Origin: Podospora pseudoanserina
Lineage: Eukaryota > Ascomycota > Sordariomycetes > Sordariales > Podosporaceae
Direction of reading: 5' to 3'
DNA length: 64,000 nt
Assembly: GCF_035222485.1 (NCBI RefSeq)
Contig: NC_085921.1
Coordinates: 2,046,001 to 2,110,000, forward strand
Shown: positions 1 through 10,899 of the stretch, in pieces
How positions within the stretch are numbered: the first letter of the stretch is position 1
Layout of the letters: each line of letters starts with the position of its first letter
Notes under the pieces: generated by a model
Told to the model about the DNA's origin: nothing
The model's database searches: none
Seen by the model: only the letters and a program-made list of their open reading frames with translations
Program-made: the position numbers and the translations under genes

Positions 1-209
1 CTCGAGCTACTCGCTATGATGTCTTGACAAGAAGCCCATCAGCCTCCCAAAGTTCCAGTCTTACCAAGGAGGACTACCCTTCACTTTCAACGCCCCCACC
101 TCATGGAACCCTGATCGCCATAGGTAAACGGATGCTTGGTCGGCGAGTCATCGCAGTTGGCATACGACATAACAATATAGGTACGTGCAGCATGTGTGTG
201 GTTGGTGGG

Positions 210-620
210 TCAGCCATAGTACCCCGAATAGCAAATCTTGACACATTGGATGATTATAGCGTTGGAGACCTGGGGAAGATCTAGCGTACTCGCCGTAGCC
301 GCATCACCGCCAGGTGGGCTGCTCTACCTCGTAGAACGATGGTGAGTAAGGTAGGCACTTACACCAAGCCACAGGTTCGAGGAAGACGTAAAGATGTGGG
401 TTGTGGTCATTGTGGAGCAGTTGCATAACGAAATTTGGCATGTTTCCAAGGCTGTTATCCCAGTCGCCAAAAATGTAGAATCGGTTGTTGGAATGGAATT
501 AGGAATGCTAGAAGCGGACGACTGAGCGACAGTTTCATGGAGATGGTTGCAGAAAAAAAGAAGGAGGAAGCCTGCGACACGAGAGTTGAAATTCAACTTG
601 ATGTAGTTGACTGTTGACAT
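210..620 (-). CDS. putative small secreted protein, two exons
   Basis: I do not recognise a family. The ATG at 620 opens a frame with a plausible signal peptide: a hydrophobic run FLLLFF near residues 18-23 and a likely cleavage after TVAQ near residue 33. A Ser/Thr-rich stretch and a CQISLCNC cluster follow. A good donor (GTAAGT) lies just after the codons for NLWLG. Splicing to an AG near 287-300 keeps a short second exon open to a TGA at 210-212, adding two more Cys. A TATA-like box lies about 75 bases upstream of the ATG. The acceptor is ambiguous (two AGs about 11 bases apart), so the C-terminus is uncertain. It could instead be a spurious frame. Confidence 0.4.
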
Positions 621-694
621 ACCATACAAAGTATGATTGCTCTCTCGCTAGTTTACATGAAGGGGGTGGGTTCCTTGTGAGAGGAAGCGCTGGA

Positions 695-700
695 TTTATA
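695..700 (-). promoter_or_regulatory. TATA-like box
   Basis: TATAAA on the minus strand, about 75 bases upstream of the ATG at 620 of the small secreted-protein candidate. Spacing fits a fungal core promoter. Assigned by position only. Confidence 0.4.
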
Positions 701-2533
701 CTGGACCGGATCTTTCACATGATAGATGTTGACTTTAAGGGAAAGGTGTTTGAATGTTTGAGTGTTCGAGTATTGCGAGTCTGCGTTTGAGCGCGACATT
801 CACGTCATGCTCCGATGGCCGACACATCTATTCAGGTGTGATCAGAATTGAAATGAGCACTTTTCAAGGCAGGGCTAACATAGTAGGCTACCTGGACTTG
901 TCGGGTGAGCTGACCGGTTGCGGTGATTGTGATGGGAGAAAAGTGATACGGCGATTGTCACGGTTTGGGAGATTCGACACACATCTCCTGTCTGTCTGTA
1001 TTGATGCAAACTCTTCTGACTGCCTTTCAGGGTTCCCTTTTCGTTGGTAGTCAGGACCAGTCATACGGTGGTATAATGTCTCGGCTGTAGGGCCTCATGG
1101 GTACACTCAAAATGATCAAACGAACTTCAGCAAACATAGGTACCCACCTAGCCTTCCTCAACCAGGCAAGCCTCCTGCCTTTCAGAACGATCCAAAAGAC
1201 ATGTTGCCCAGCTGCCCACAGTGCCGAGATGCTTCAAACGGCCATTTGACGTCAAATCACCCACCAGGTGCCAAAACGGCGTCCGGTTATGAGCGGAGGA
1301 CCAACCGTGCCATGTGGCATCATCTTGATTGTGGGGGTTAACCTGACTCTTCGGGCAGCTGGCACCTACTGACTTGCATTGACTTGAGTTAACTAGCTGT
1401 TGAAGAAACAACTTTCACCGAGACAAATACATCCGTACGACTTTTTCTTGAAACATCGGTCATTACCGCACTCCCAACTGTGCCATGTAGCGGCGTTTTG
1501 GTTGTGGGGTGGACCCTGAGCGCGTTCCCGTGTCTGTCCTTGGGACCTGCATAGAAGCCTTAGAGAAAGGATGATATTCTGGAAAAAGGACAGAGCCTGA
1601 TTGGCTACTGCTCTGAGACACCACACCCACCTCTCCGATTCATAGCCTTGCGCCATGTGATTGGTCACAATGCCTCGCCGGTCCTGAATTCTATGCGCCT
1701 TCACTGACTATTAATAAACACCTTAGGTTGACACTGCTGCCAAGAATCTGTGCATACGCAATGAACGGACTTTGTCCCAAATCAAGGCAAGATAATGCAG
1801 AAGGATGAGTTGTTCCCTCTGTGGGTCAGGTTATGAGACGTTTGAGGTATATTCGTTGTGCTCCATGCCACTCCTCTGTATTTTCCACAGTTCTCAGAAT
1901 ATTATCACTTTTCTCTTCTGCCTTGGGTTCACCACATTCACCTAGGTACCTGATAGATGCTCATCCAGCATCTTTGGCAGACAATAAACACAGGAATGTC
2001 TGTCGCGTTATATCCAGGCTCAACAGACACTTCTCTGCTTTATTCATCGATACTATCTTGTAGCGAGGCTTCGAAACCACGCGCCTGTGCATGATGTGGC
2101 GTTCTTGTTGGAGACGTTCATGCAGGGTCTCAGCTCTTGGCGATAGCTTCACTCGACCCGGATTGCTACGAAGCACCCTCATGCTCGATGATGCAGCCAC
2201 TTCAGGGGCTTTAGAGATTAAATATGGCTGATTCGAAAGTCTGTGTGGGAGGGAGGTGAGAACGCCTAGGCTTAGTGGCTTGCTCAGGGGTCAGGTAAAA
2301 TGAAATAGAAGGGCGCCAATGGGTCTGGGATCTCGCAAGGCTACGGAGCTTTTGAGTAGAGGAGAAGTATAAACAGGTGGTGATGTCTTCTATTAATTAG
2401 ACTGTGTTCTCAACAGGGTCACATCTTCTTCACCCCTTGCCTTCATTCGACCGATTACCTACCTGCCTAGCATCGAACCATTCAGTTGTCATACGTAATT
2501 ACATTTCCAGACTTGAATTCAACACAAGCCGCC
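701..2533. other. intergenic, contains a degenerate direct repeat
   Basis: No convincing gene. The stretch holds two diverged same-strand copies of a roughly 46-64 base element (listed separately) and otherwise low-coding DNA. The last 150 bases should be the promoter and 5' UTR of the membrane-protein gene that starts at 2534. Confidence 0.5.
1283..1519 (+). repeat. two diverged direct copies of a ~46-64 base element
   Basis: Bases 1301-1346 and 1474-1519 align without gaps at about 35 of 46 positions by hand count. Both contain GTGCCATGT and end in CCTGA. Weaker similarity extends about 18 bases to the left (from 1283 and 1456). On the minus strand both copies can encode a short PHNQ...TWH-like peptide, but inside different broken frames. 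This looks like a decayed duplication or transposon remnant. Confidence 0.4.
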
Positions 2534-3775
2534 ATGGGAAACAATGTATGCGCTCCAAGGGGACAAAATGGCTATAGCTGCGACTTCGAGATTGTCAGGA
2601 GTAGCTTCTTTGGAAACCTTTCGGCAAATAACTTTGACTCTGGCAACGTCAGTGCCCTTGAAGAGATGGAGCAAGTCGGAGCAGATCCTGACATTGCCGG
2701 GCCCGGCGTGAGTTCTTCACTTCCATCCTGCTACAATTTGGCACTTATGCTGACAAAACTAAGATACTCGTCGCCGTAATAATGGCATTTGTCGTGTCCA
2801 TTCTCATTGCCTTTTTCATCCACGTGTTGGACCTAGTGGAAATTTGTTCAGGGCAAGTGTTACATCCAGGCTGCCGATGTTCGAGATTCAAGGTGCTAAC
2901 AGGACCATACAGGAGCAAACCAGCAAAGAGAGTCCACCATATTCTCAACAAGATCCTGCTCTCGTGGAGCGATCAGCAAATTGTCCTTGGTATTGCAATT
3001 AGCACAGCTGCGTTTGAAGAGTGGTGCAGCTTCTCAACCTACCACCTTAACATCATCAAACACTGGCTGATTCTCTCTTCCATCACCCATGTCAACGCCC
3101 TCCTTGTCCACTGCAATTACTTCCAAAAGAAAAAGATTATGGCAACAACATTGAGAGCTGGACTTATCTCCCTTCATGTCATCTTCACCGGTGTTGTGGT
3201 ATTCGGACACGGACAAGCTGCCGAGAACAAAATCCCCGAAATCCACCATCAAACGCCCCTGCAAATCCTGCCAGCAAGCTGCTTCTTTGCAAACTCCACA
3301 AGACCCAGCCTCATTCAACAAATGCATGTGGAAATGCCGGAAACCGAGACCAGTTCACTTTCGAGCAAGTCGCTGTTCATCTGGGGAATTGTGCTGATTG
3401 TTTGCAGCAAGCTGACACTGTTACGTCATCTTTGGGCGACTGAGGATAGGAAGAAGCGTCGTTTCATGGTATGGTGCATTCGACTAGCCCTGCTTGGACT
3501 GAATGTGGCACTGGGTGTAATTGCAATCACTGGTGTCCAAAGCATTCGCAGCTGGATGAGTGATGAAGGCTTGATTGATATTTCAGACGGCTCGGAGAGC
3601 GAGTATTCTTACGGGCAGTACCTCTCAGCTTATTTGGCATTGTTTGCTGCCTTCCAGATTGCTGAAAGCTTCTTTGGTAAGAGAGGCTCCCACCTGAACG
3701 ATATGTCTTTTTTGTCTTCGTATCAAAGGCTCCTGGTGCTAACTATTTGACTTTGCAGAAGATATTGAGGAGTAG
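2534..3775 (+). CDS. multi-span membrane protein with DIAGPG motif, HET-adjacent family
   Basis: Function unknown. Predicted protein about 367 residues in three exons: 2534-2707, 2764-3676 and 3759-3775. The ATG at 2534 sits in a strong context (GCCGCCATGG). A short polar N-terminus with two Cys ends in DPDIAGPG at residue 58. A phase-0 intron (56 nt, GTGAGT donor) falls exactly there and a hydrophobic span follows. Later features include SDQQIVLGIA, CSFSTYH and further hydrophobic segments, suggesting several transmembrane helices. The last intron (phase 1, 82 nt) has a GCTAAC branch site and a TTTGCAG acceptor and leaves a five-residue tail. The gene is convergent with a HET-domain gene 281 bases away. 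A paralogue at 41932-43743 keeps the motif and both intron positions. From general knowledge, similar motif-bearing membrane proteins are common and uncharacterised in fungi. Confidence 0.8.
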
Positions 3776-4056
3776 AATCTCTTATACGGAGGTCAAAATG
3801 GTCCAGTATGATGTATCTGGCTACCTAAGTATGTACGATTAGCGGTTTTCGTATGGGTGCTGCCTGTGGGCATGGGGGTGGAGGAATGGTTTCATCTCTT
3901 CAACGTACCATGTTTTCTTGTCGCTACAGAGGTGAAGATCAAGGGGAGTTGTACCAACAGTTTCTTAGTATGCAAAAGATTTGTCGAGATAACTAAACCT
4001 GTATTTTAGGCGTTGGTACCCCTTTGTGCGTCTAGTGAATGGTGTTCCCGCTTTAA

Positions 4057-6300
4057 TCACATGAATTCCATCTCGCTCACTTTCCACTCTCGCCATGCTT
4101 CCCCCTGCATGATGCCATCTACATAACAGTCTCCAACAAGTCTGAACCGATTGCAGTACTCTCTTCTCACTACAAAAGGGGAACGACCCCCTGCCAAAAG
4201 CGCCACATCATCGTCAACCTTCGTGTCATGCGGTACGAGTGCTAATCTTCCGTCGTCTAGCCGTGCCAGTGCCTGGTCAAGCGGTGTTGCAAGCACGGTA
4301 TCCAATCTGTATGGCATGCCGAGAACGTAGGATAGTCTACTGTTCAGAAGATAACCCCCAACAGCCGGGACCAAATAGCTGGCGATGGTAGATTCCAAAA
4401 CGAAGTTGGTAAAGAATATTGCAACGGTCTGTAATCCTATCCAACACAGTAGATAAGGCGGGACTTTACCCATACCGAAGAAGTTGATTCCAAGTAGTAG
4501 ATGATAGGCCGATGGATAATAGTAGAAAAATCCAACCAGCCTTAGTAGCCTGAGAAATGGATTCCATCGTATAGATCTGGCCTGAGTGTGGAACTGTGCA
4601 ATAGCCTCCACGATAAAAGTTTCGTTTGGATAGTCGGTAAAAAGAGAATCAACCATTTCGACTCCTCTCGGGCCCTTCATCAAGGTTTCAAACATGGCAT
4701 ACAAAGGATTTGTCTCGCTCCTATCACCTAGCCAGGTCCCGTCAGAGAGAGCTAGGTCGGCATACTCCAAAAGGATTCCCATTGCTGCGCCTTTTCGAAG
4801 ACAATTTTCGAAGTAATTTATGGTCAGCATAAGTAGTCCTGACCTGGTTGATAAGACGCTCCGCATGATGCCATTGTTGAGTCTTTGAAAGGTATCTGCT
4901 TGAGAAGCGCGAGCTGCGAGTTTAAGGACTCCCCAGGGTGTCCTGTGGCCAACAAATAGATGGTGAATTTCCATCGGTCGACACACCGCGGTGATCTTCC
5001 CCGCGATCATTCCGTAAAGTATGAGAATACTGTTGTCACGCAACTGTGGTGGTGGACATTCGGAGTCCCCGGACGCGTTGTAAGCGTTGTATAGGGCAGG
5101 TCTGACATCTCCTGTCCGGTTGTATGGGTTTCCCTCTGTCAGATCCCATCGAGGACGTGGAAGGCATTCCGAGTCGTACTGCCAGTTTGGTACCCATGAT
5201 GGCAGATCATCGTCTCTCTTTATGAAGCTGGGAGAGCTACATTGAACAAGCAACCTCAGGTCTTGCGACTGTTGCAAGATTTTGAATGCGATATGTGTGT
5301 AACACTGAGCGGTTGATACCGCGTACTTGGGCCCTGGCAAATCATCCATGAAGAACCGGCGTTCATCGGGGCGAAGGAGACCAATTAAGCCATATACCTT
5401 ATCCCGGTTATTTTTGGCACACGACCAACGAAATTGAACCAGCAGATGGGAAAGGCTGTAAAAGACACGAGGCTCGTTATCCCTCTGCAATCTCGTGGTT
5501 TCATCCAAGGCACGGAAGTTTGGACCCATGCCCCTCAAAAACCACGGCAAACACTGCTCCATCGTGAGGATGAAGATCTTAAAGTCGTCCCAGTCCAATG
5601 TGCACTTTGATGTGAGAATTCGTGATCTGGAAGCAAGGCTCATCTCCTGAATGACCCAAACACGACTCCAGTACGGATGCCGGAGAATCTGAAGTAGACC
5701 AACCACAATGTCGTCGGTGAAGGAAGTGTCTTCACTCAGCGCAGCCGCGGTAGCGGCATTGTGTATTCGATTCAAGTTTGTGTTCTCATCCGTGGTAACG
5801 ACAGTCATAGTCAACGCTGCAAGAAACCTCATTGTAAGTTCCTTCTGTCTCCACTTCACGGCGTAGCTCTTGCATGCTTGGAAACAAAGATTGGCGTTGT
5901 CAGGAAGAAAGGACTCGGTGAGCCAGATCAAGACCTCTTCTGCTTGGGTGTAGATTTCACCCATGAGATCAAGCTGCTGTCCTTTTTCTGGTGCTGCTTC
6001 GTTCTGATCGATACAAATCGCGTCAATCCATAGTCGCTCATTGACAAACTCGACGCTAAGATGCTGCAATGCCCAATAGAGGTTTCTCGTCACTTGGAGT
6101 TGGACCCCGTTGCATTGGATCGTAAGAGGGTTGCTCGAGTCGCCCCAGACATAGGACAGAGCCTTGTACTGCGTGCTTGCCAATGGAGCAACCTCAAGAG
6201 ACCAGCGGCCATCAGAAAAAGTCAAAAGGCGGATATAAGGGCCTATCGCGTCGGAGGGTGGTGGCAGGGGGAGATCGAGGTGTAGGGGAGAGGAAGTCAT
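4057..6300 (-). CDS. HET-domain (heterokaryon incompatibility) protein with hydrophobic C-terminus
   Basis: HET proteins trigger or execute nonself-recognition cell death in filamentous fungi; the exact trigger of this one is unknown. The single exon encodes 747 residues from the ATG at 6300; an upstream extension lacks an ATG. Family signatures: YKALSYVWG (residues 46-53), LWIDAICIDQN (90-100), a GQQLDLMGEIY block, then YWSRVWVIQEM around 250. The C-terminal third has unusual hydrophobic stretches (YLLCWIGLQTVAIFF and neighbours), then the common closing pattern with GEAWREW. No frameshift or stop is seen, so it appears intact. The gene is tail-to-tail with the membrane protein at 2534-3775, and a second HET gene at 44 kb also adjoins a relative of that protein. 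The hydrophobic region could be membrane-embedded, which is inference. Confidence 0.9.
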   Translation of the reverse strand: MTSSPLHLDLPLPPPSDAIGPYIRLLTFSDGRWSLEVAPLASTQYKALSYVWGDSSNPLTIQCNGVQLQVTRNLYWALQHLSVEFVNERLWIDAICIDQNEAAPEKGQQLDLMGEIYTQAEEVLIWLTESFLPDNANLCFQACKSYAVKWRQKELTMRFLAALTMTVVTTDENTNLNRIHNAATAAALSEDTSFTDDIVVGLLQILRHPYWSRVWVIQEMSLASRSRILTSKCTLDWDDFKIFILTMEQCLPWFLRGMGPNFRALDETTRLQRDNEPRVFYSLSHLLVQFRWSCAKNNRDKVYGLIGLLRPDERRFFMDDLPGPKYAVSTAQCYTHIAFKILQQSQDLRLLVQCSSPSFIKRDDDLPSWVPNWQYDSECLPRPRWDLTEGNPYNRTGDVRPALYNAYNASGDSECPPPQLRDNSILILYGMIAGKITAVCRPMEIHHLFVGHRTPWGVLKLAARASQADTFQRLNNGIMRSVLSTRSGLLMLTINYFENCLRKGAAMGILLEYADLALSDGTWLGDRSETNPLYAMFETLMKGPRGVEMVDSLFTDYPNETFIVEAIAQFHTQARSIRWNPFLRLLRLVGFFYYYPSAYHLLLGINFFGMGKVPPYLLCWIGLQTVAIFFTNFVLESTIASYLVPAVGGYLLNSRLSYVLGMPYRLDTVLATPLDQALARLDDGRLALVPHDTKVDDDVALLAGGRSPFVVRREYCNRFRLVGDCYVDGIMQGEAWREWKVSEMEFM

Positions 6301-6726
6301 TTGAAGACGTAGTTGGAAATGAATCACCGTGTATAAAAAGCCTGATAGGTCAAAGGTTGAGGACAATGAAAACAATGATATGATGTCGTAGAATCTCAAA
6401 GCAAGAGAATTTAAAAGGCTCAATCATGATGCTCTGAAAGAGGGGTTGTGCGGCTGAAGCTGGGCCTGGTCACGATGCAGACTATTGTGGCTTAGCGCCC
6501 ACGACGTTGATATGCCAGAAACCTGAAACAGAAGATGGCTCGGCCTCTCTAGGCCAGGAAAATACCTGGTACCTATCTCAACTTCCAGCGGGCCACACAC
6601 TTCAGTAAAAATACTGCAAATGTAGAAATGGAGGCAATCTTGCTCCTTGGTCACCTTTCGCCCAAATCATTGTCTCTCCACTACAGGGGGGGTGAGCCCC
6701 TGAGCCCCTTTTATGGGTCCCATGAC

Positions 6727-6753
6727 ACAACAACAACAACAGGGTTAGGGTTA
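6727..6753 (+). repeat. CAA microsatellite followed by telomere-like box
   Basis: Five CAA units are followed directly by AGGGTTAGGGTTA. Two exact TTAGGG-type units count as an interstitial telobox, not a telomere array. It is one of five such boxes in the window. Confidence 0.6.
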
Positions 6754-7839
6754 CTACACTGCTACATCTCAACGTGTTTTCTCCCAATCCAACTGAATTG
6801 TGAACAGTCTCCGCTTATTTCTTTGTGATACACGAAGACATGCAGTAGATTCAGGACATGCTGTTGACGTGGAACTTTTGAAAGGTGTGAACACCTGAGC
6901 GCTGTTCCTGAGTTGCCGCAGTGGCTTTGTCAATAACTGCCACACGCACTTCTCCGCCAGGGCCATGACTATGGTTTGCTACTACTTTGAATGATAGAAA
7001 AAGGCATACCTCAGACGACCTGCGTTTGTGACGTAGGTCCTTACTAGGTACTGTTTGGCCGGCTTCAATCCCCTCGCTGTTTGGTCCTGGCAGGTCCAGA
7101 GCAGACTGGGGTCTGGGAATCAGGTGCCTGGGCACAGCAGATTGGTTGCTCTGAATTATAGACCTAGAGATAGATCATGAAATGAATCAGGCGGTGGATC
7201 TTCAATCTTGATGGAATGGATGTGCTCAGTTGTGAAACTGCATACACTCGCCTTTCACCGAATTCGCCGTTGATATGTGACTGATGTTGGTAACATGCGA
7301 TCTTATATGAAAGCCCGTAGTCGAGCATGGGGATATTCAACATGTCCATCGTCGTCAAATCGAAGTTTCTGTATTTGATATCATAACCCCCATGGTTGTG
7401 AATCTCCAGTTGATATGCTCCAAGAAGCCGACATTGGTGACCTTCTAGAAGCTAATTTCAGTACGCACCTCAAGATGCAATGTCGCGCTCAATACATCAG
7501 AAGAAAATACACGCAACTGACCGGGGGGCATGCGGAGGGTCCGTTCGTTTGCCAGCAAGGGTGAGGCTGTTGAGAAATCACACCCCGCCCGATGACTGTA
7601 AACGGGAGCAACATATCACAACAGTCACCCAATGTCGGAAGGTCGGCGAAATTTTGACACGGCCGTACTACACCCTTCACTTCCCCGGAGCAAACCAAGG
7701 GCCGTTTCACGACCGCCATCTCCCCATTTTCCTTACACAGCCCGCAAACTCAAACCACTGTCCGTCAGAGCGCAGTCATGAGGTGGCCATCTTGAGATAG
7801 CGACGCATCGTTCAGTGGACTAGCTTGGGCTTCCACGTG

Positions 7840-7847
7840 TATTTATA
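7840..7847 (+). promoter_or_regulatory. TATA-like box of Hce2-type gene
   Basis: TATTTATA about 115 bases upstream of the ATG at 7959, in a position typical of a fungal core promoter. Confidence 0.4.
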
Positions 7848-7958
7848 TGTACAAGAATCGCTTCACTGGGCTATTTACCCAGTCCCTTTCCGTCACACTC
7901 AGAAATCAACAGACCGAGTCATCGCCAAAATTACAAAATCAATCTCGCCGCTGCCGTC

Positions 7959-8564
7959 ATGCACGTCTCCAACCTGTGCCTTGCGGCGACCGCGTTCCTG
8001 GCCATTGAAGTTCAAGCCGCGCCAGCCACACAAGCCACAACCAATGCCCTCCACGTTGGTACCCAGAACAGCCCCGTCGGCCACCACTGTGGGGTCTCGA
8101 CCTACCTGAACTACCTCAGCACCTCTCTGGTCGATGACTGTCTGAAGATGCTCGATAACCTTTCGCCTGATTCTGGTGGTGGCGGTGAAGATGGTTTGAA
8201 CAGAGGCGATATGGACTGGTGGGTCAAGTCAGACTCTAACCTTGCAACTCTAACGTTTATGCTTTGCAGGACCATCGTCGGCGACTTTCACCGGGAGATT
8301 GGCAAATACTCAACCTGCGCGTTCGGCTGCCACGTCACCTACCCCCAAGGTGCCCTCGCCATGATCGGTATCGATGATGTTCGCCGTGTGGTGCAGAGGT
8401 CGATCGAGATGTTCAAGCATGCGGGCGATGGGGGAGATAAAGTTGGAGCTCAGGGTGATTTTGAGTGCGACTTTGCTGGCTCGGCTGGGAAGACGGTCAG
8501 TTGGTATCTTTTCAACCCGATCATTAACTCGACGTGTTTTGGTGGTGGGCCATGGTCTGGATGA
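7959..8564 (+). CDS. secreted Hce2-domain (Ecp2-like) protein
   Basis: Members of the Hce2/Ecp2 family are small secreted Cys-rich fungal proteins; some act as plant-necrosis-inducing effectors, others are thought to act against other microbes. A signal peptide covers about residues 1-20 (AATAFLAIEVQAA). The mature part has an early Cys, a DDC motif, then the diagnostic STCAFG, a later IGIDDV helix region, VGAQGDFEC and a late Cys. An in-frame 51-nt intron is likely at 8219-8269 (GTGGGT donor, CTTTGCAG acceptor). Removing it gives about 184 residues and places W before TIVGDF as in the family. Reading straight through is also open, so splicing should be confirmed. A TATA-like box lies upstream and no lesion is seen. 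Confidence 0.75.
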   Translation: MHVSNLCLAATAFLAIEVQAAPATQATTNALHVGTQNSPVGHHCGVSTYLNYLSTSLVDDCLKMLDNLSPDSGGGGEDGLNRGDMDWWVKSDSNLATLTFMLCRTIVGDFHREIGKYSTCAFGCHVTYPQGALAMIGIDDVRRVVQRSIEMFKHAGDGGDKVGAQGDFECDFAGSAGKTVSWYLFNPIINSTCFGGGPWSG

Positions 8565-8868
8565 TGGTGAGAGCGGAGTTGGGTGGGCAAGGTTAGTTTT
8601 TGGAAATAGTGTTAGGGTACTGCTGGCGGACTTATACACTGTTTTAGGGTTGGGAGAAGTGATATCCCTGTCTGACAGCTGAGACTCTAAATAATTTGAT
8701 CATCTGTTTGCCCTTGATGGGCTGATATCATGTCACTTCTACATAGGCTACTTTGAGGTATGTCATGACACTCAACAAAGCTTCCTTCAGTGACCTTCGG
8801 TCGGAGCTATATTGCGAAAGCCTCTTTCTTACTATTCTATAGTTCCCTAACCACTTTATGGTCACTAC

Positions 8869-10570
8869 CTAATCTGAGAAGTCATCATAGCCCAAGTCCG
8901 CAAGCTCATTCAACTCCGCATTCATATCCTTTGTCTCAGGAACCGCCCACACCTGCTTCTCCCACTGCTCGGCAGCCAGCTTATCAGCATTTGCCTCATC
9001 GTCATCCTCATCACCCTGTCCCCTATCCTCCTCAGGATCAGCTGGACGCCGAACGCCCTGGGCCCAAGCAAAAAGGTTTTGCGGATCCCACATTTTCTTG
9101 ACTTCTCGAAGTGCAGCGAGATTCTCCCCATAATATGCCCGCTCGTGGAATTTTGTGGGGAAGTCTCGGTCAGGAAAGTTGATGAATGCCGCCGTCCCAT
9201 TAAACGATAGCGGCCAAAGCTCCTTCTTCACCCTGGCCAAGAAACGCCTTATATCCACCTCCATCCACTTGTCTACCCACTCGATCGTAACATAGGCGTG
9301 GAACACTGCTTTCCGCCAGAAGAAGGCGGAATCGGTCGGTTTCCTCTTCGTTGCTTTTGCCTCCTGAGTGAATCCATGTGACGAGGAAGTTGACCTGTTC
9401 TCCGTCAAACTCTTTGTGAAAACTCGCCATCAACATCAACCGTGTAATGGTGTCAGTAACCTTCTCTATGGTGCCCTTGTCATCATTTCCGAAAACAAAG
9501 GAGCTGTACAGCTCGTAAGTCTTGTTCTGTGGATACGCTCGCTCCATTTCCTCCAACCACTGACTTGCGAGGGTTTCGTACAGACACCGTGTCGACTTCT
9601 AGGCGAGCGCCTTTTCGTTTTAGCTGCTCCTTCAAGCTCTGAACTTCCTCCTCTACAGTATCATTTTCTGTGGTCTAACTTGAAGCAGCTTCTCGATGGT
9701 CCTGTCGTATTCACTCTTGCTGCCGTTGAAAGAAATATTGAATTTGACGCCGCCCTTGTTTGACTGTCTGAGGTCACATGTGCAAATCGAGTCAATCGTC
9801 ATCTTATCCGGCCAGTTTGTCAGGTAGAATGCGTTCATTACCTTCACGACGTCATCGGTAATCCCGTCTGTGCGAAACCACTGGTATCTCCCAGCCACTA
9901 CAAATCCGTTCAAGCTGCTCAGCTTCCGAACCCTGAGCTTCATCCGCACCACAACACCAAAGCTGGCAGCGCCAGCGCCTTGGAGAGCCCAAAACAGCCT
10001 CTCCTCCGGGGACCCCTTCTTGGACGTCTCTCTGACCGTGATCAACCTCCCATCAGCTGTTACAACCTTCGCCTCCACAAGCGTGTCACACCCCATCCCG
10101 AAGCTTCGGGTAAACGGACCAAGCCCACCACCGAGGATGAAACCACTCACACCCACAGTCGGGCATCCCCCCCCGTTGATGATAAACCTGTCGTGTTTCC
10201 CAATGACTAACGTCTCATACACCATGCCCCACCGGGATACAGCGTCCATGGTGATGATCATGGAGTCCATATCTAAAGATGCATTGTTCATGTCCCGCAA
10301 GTCGAGAGAAATGCCCTCGACAGCTGTTGAATGACCGGCGTAAGAATGGCCATTGCACTTGACTGTCACCTTGAGTTTCTTCTCGCGCGCTTGGCTGATG
10401 ACCGCCTGGACTTCGGTGGCTGACTTGGGTCGGACGACGCAGGCAGGCCTCGAAAAACGGCGCAAAAGGTTCGAGCTGGCAATCGCGTGTCTGTACTCGG
10501 GACTTGCGGGCTTAAACACAGTTATCTGTTGTTTCTCGAGGGCTTGAATAGCTTCTTCCATCCTGCTCAT
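8869..10570 (-). CDS. FAD-linked berberine-bridge-type oxidase, one-base frameshift
   Basis: These secreted or vesicular flavoenzymes oxidise alcohols, sugars or alkaloid-like metabolites using covalently bound FAD. The ATG is at 10570 (an upstream extension starts only with GTG). Exon 1 (to 9680) carries the FAD-binding PCMH region: CNGHSYAGH with the flavin-linking His near residue 75, then GGGCPTVGVSG and GGGLGPFTRSFG. An 81-nt intron (9599-9679) joins LLQ to KSTRCLYETLA. Near 9355-9358 the frame changes: the conserved C-terminal BBE part (FFWRKAVFHAYVTIEW, then FINFPDRD and ERAYYGEN) is one base out of register. The coding strand has AAAA where AAA would restore it. No intron can explain the shift. 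It is either a sequencing error in a homopolymer or a recent pseudogene. No obvious signal peptide is seen. Confidence 0.8.
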
Positions 10571-10899
10571 TTTGTCCACTCGCTCAGGGCCGTGGAAGGT
10601 TGCAAATATGTGCGAGCAGTCAAGAACTTCTGTGGTATTGCTAATGGAATGTATGAAAGCAGAATCGGAGATATGGGGGACCGATCACGAATTTCACACC
10701 TGTTACTGTCATTAGTACGATCAGTAAGACAAGAACCAGGGTAACAGTTCCACTTACTGTCGCGAGGATACCTGGCCTCCACCAACCTATTTCCGCATTC
10801 CACTATTGCGTTTGCCTACTCGTCCTTGTCTTCGCCTGAAAGATCACCGTCGGTGATTATAGAAACAAGGAGCAGTCTCTTCAGAGTTTTGGTTCGAGT
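10571..10899. other. intergenic between oxidase and NB-ARC relic
   Basis: About 330 bases with short frames only. It should hold the promoter of the FAD oxidase. An additional upstream exon for that gene cannot be excluded, but none is convincing. Confidence 0.4.

Larger units (their letters stand above)
6301..7958. other. intergenic between HET gene and Hce2 gene
   Basis: No gene recognised; open frames are short and lack homology or structure. It contains a (CAA)5 microsatellite near 6727-6741 running into a telomere-like AGGGTTAGGGTT at 6741-6752, about 440 bases upstream of the HET start codon. It also holds the promoters of both flanking genes. Confidence 0.5.

Noticed and set aside
6741-6753. 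Telomere or subtelomere boundary
   Set aside because: Only two TTAGGG units are present and they are flanked by unique DNA and genes on both sides; an interstitial box, not a chromosome end.
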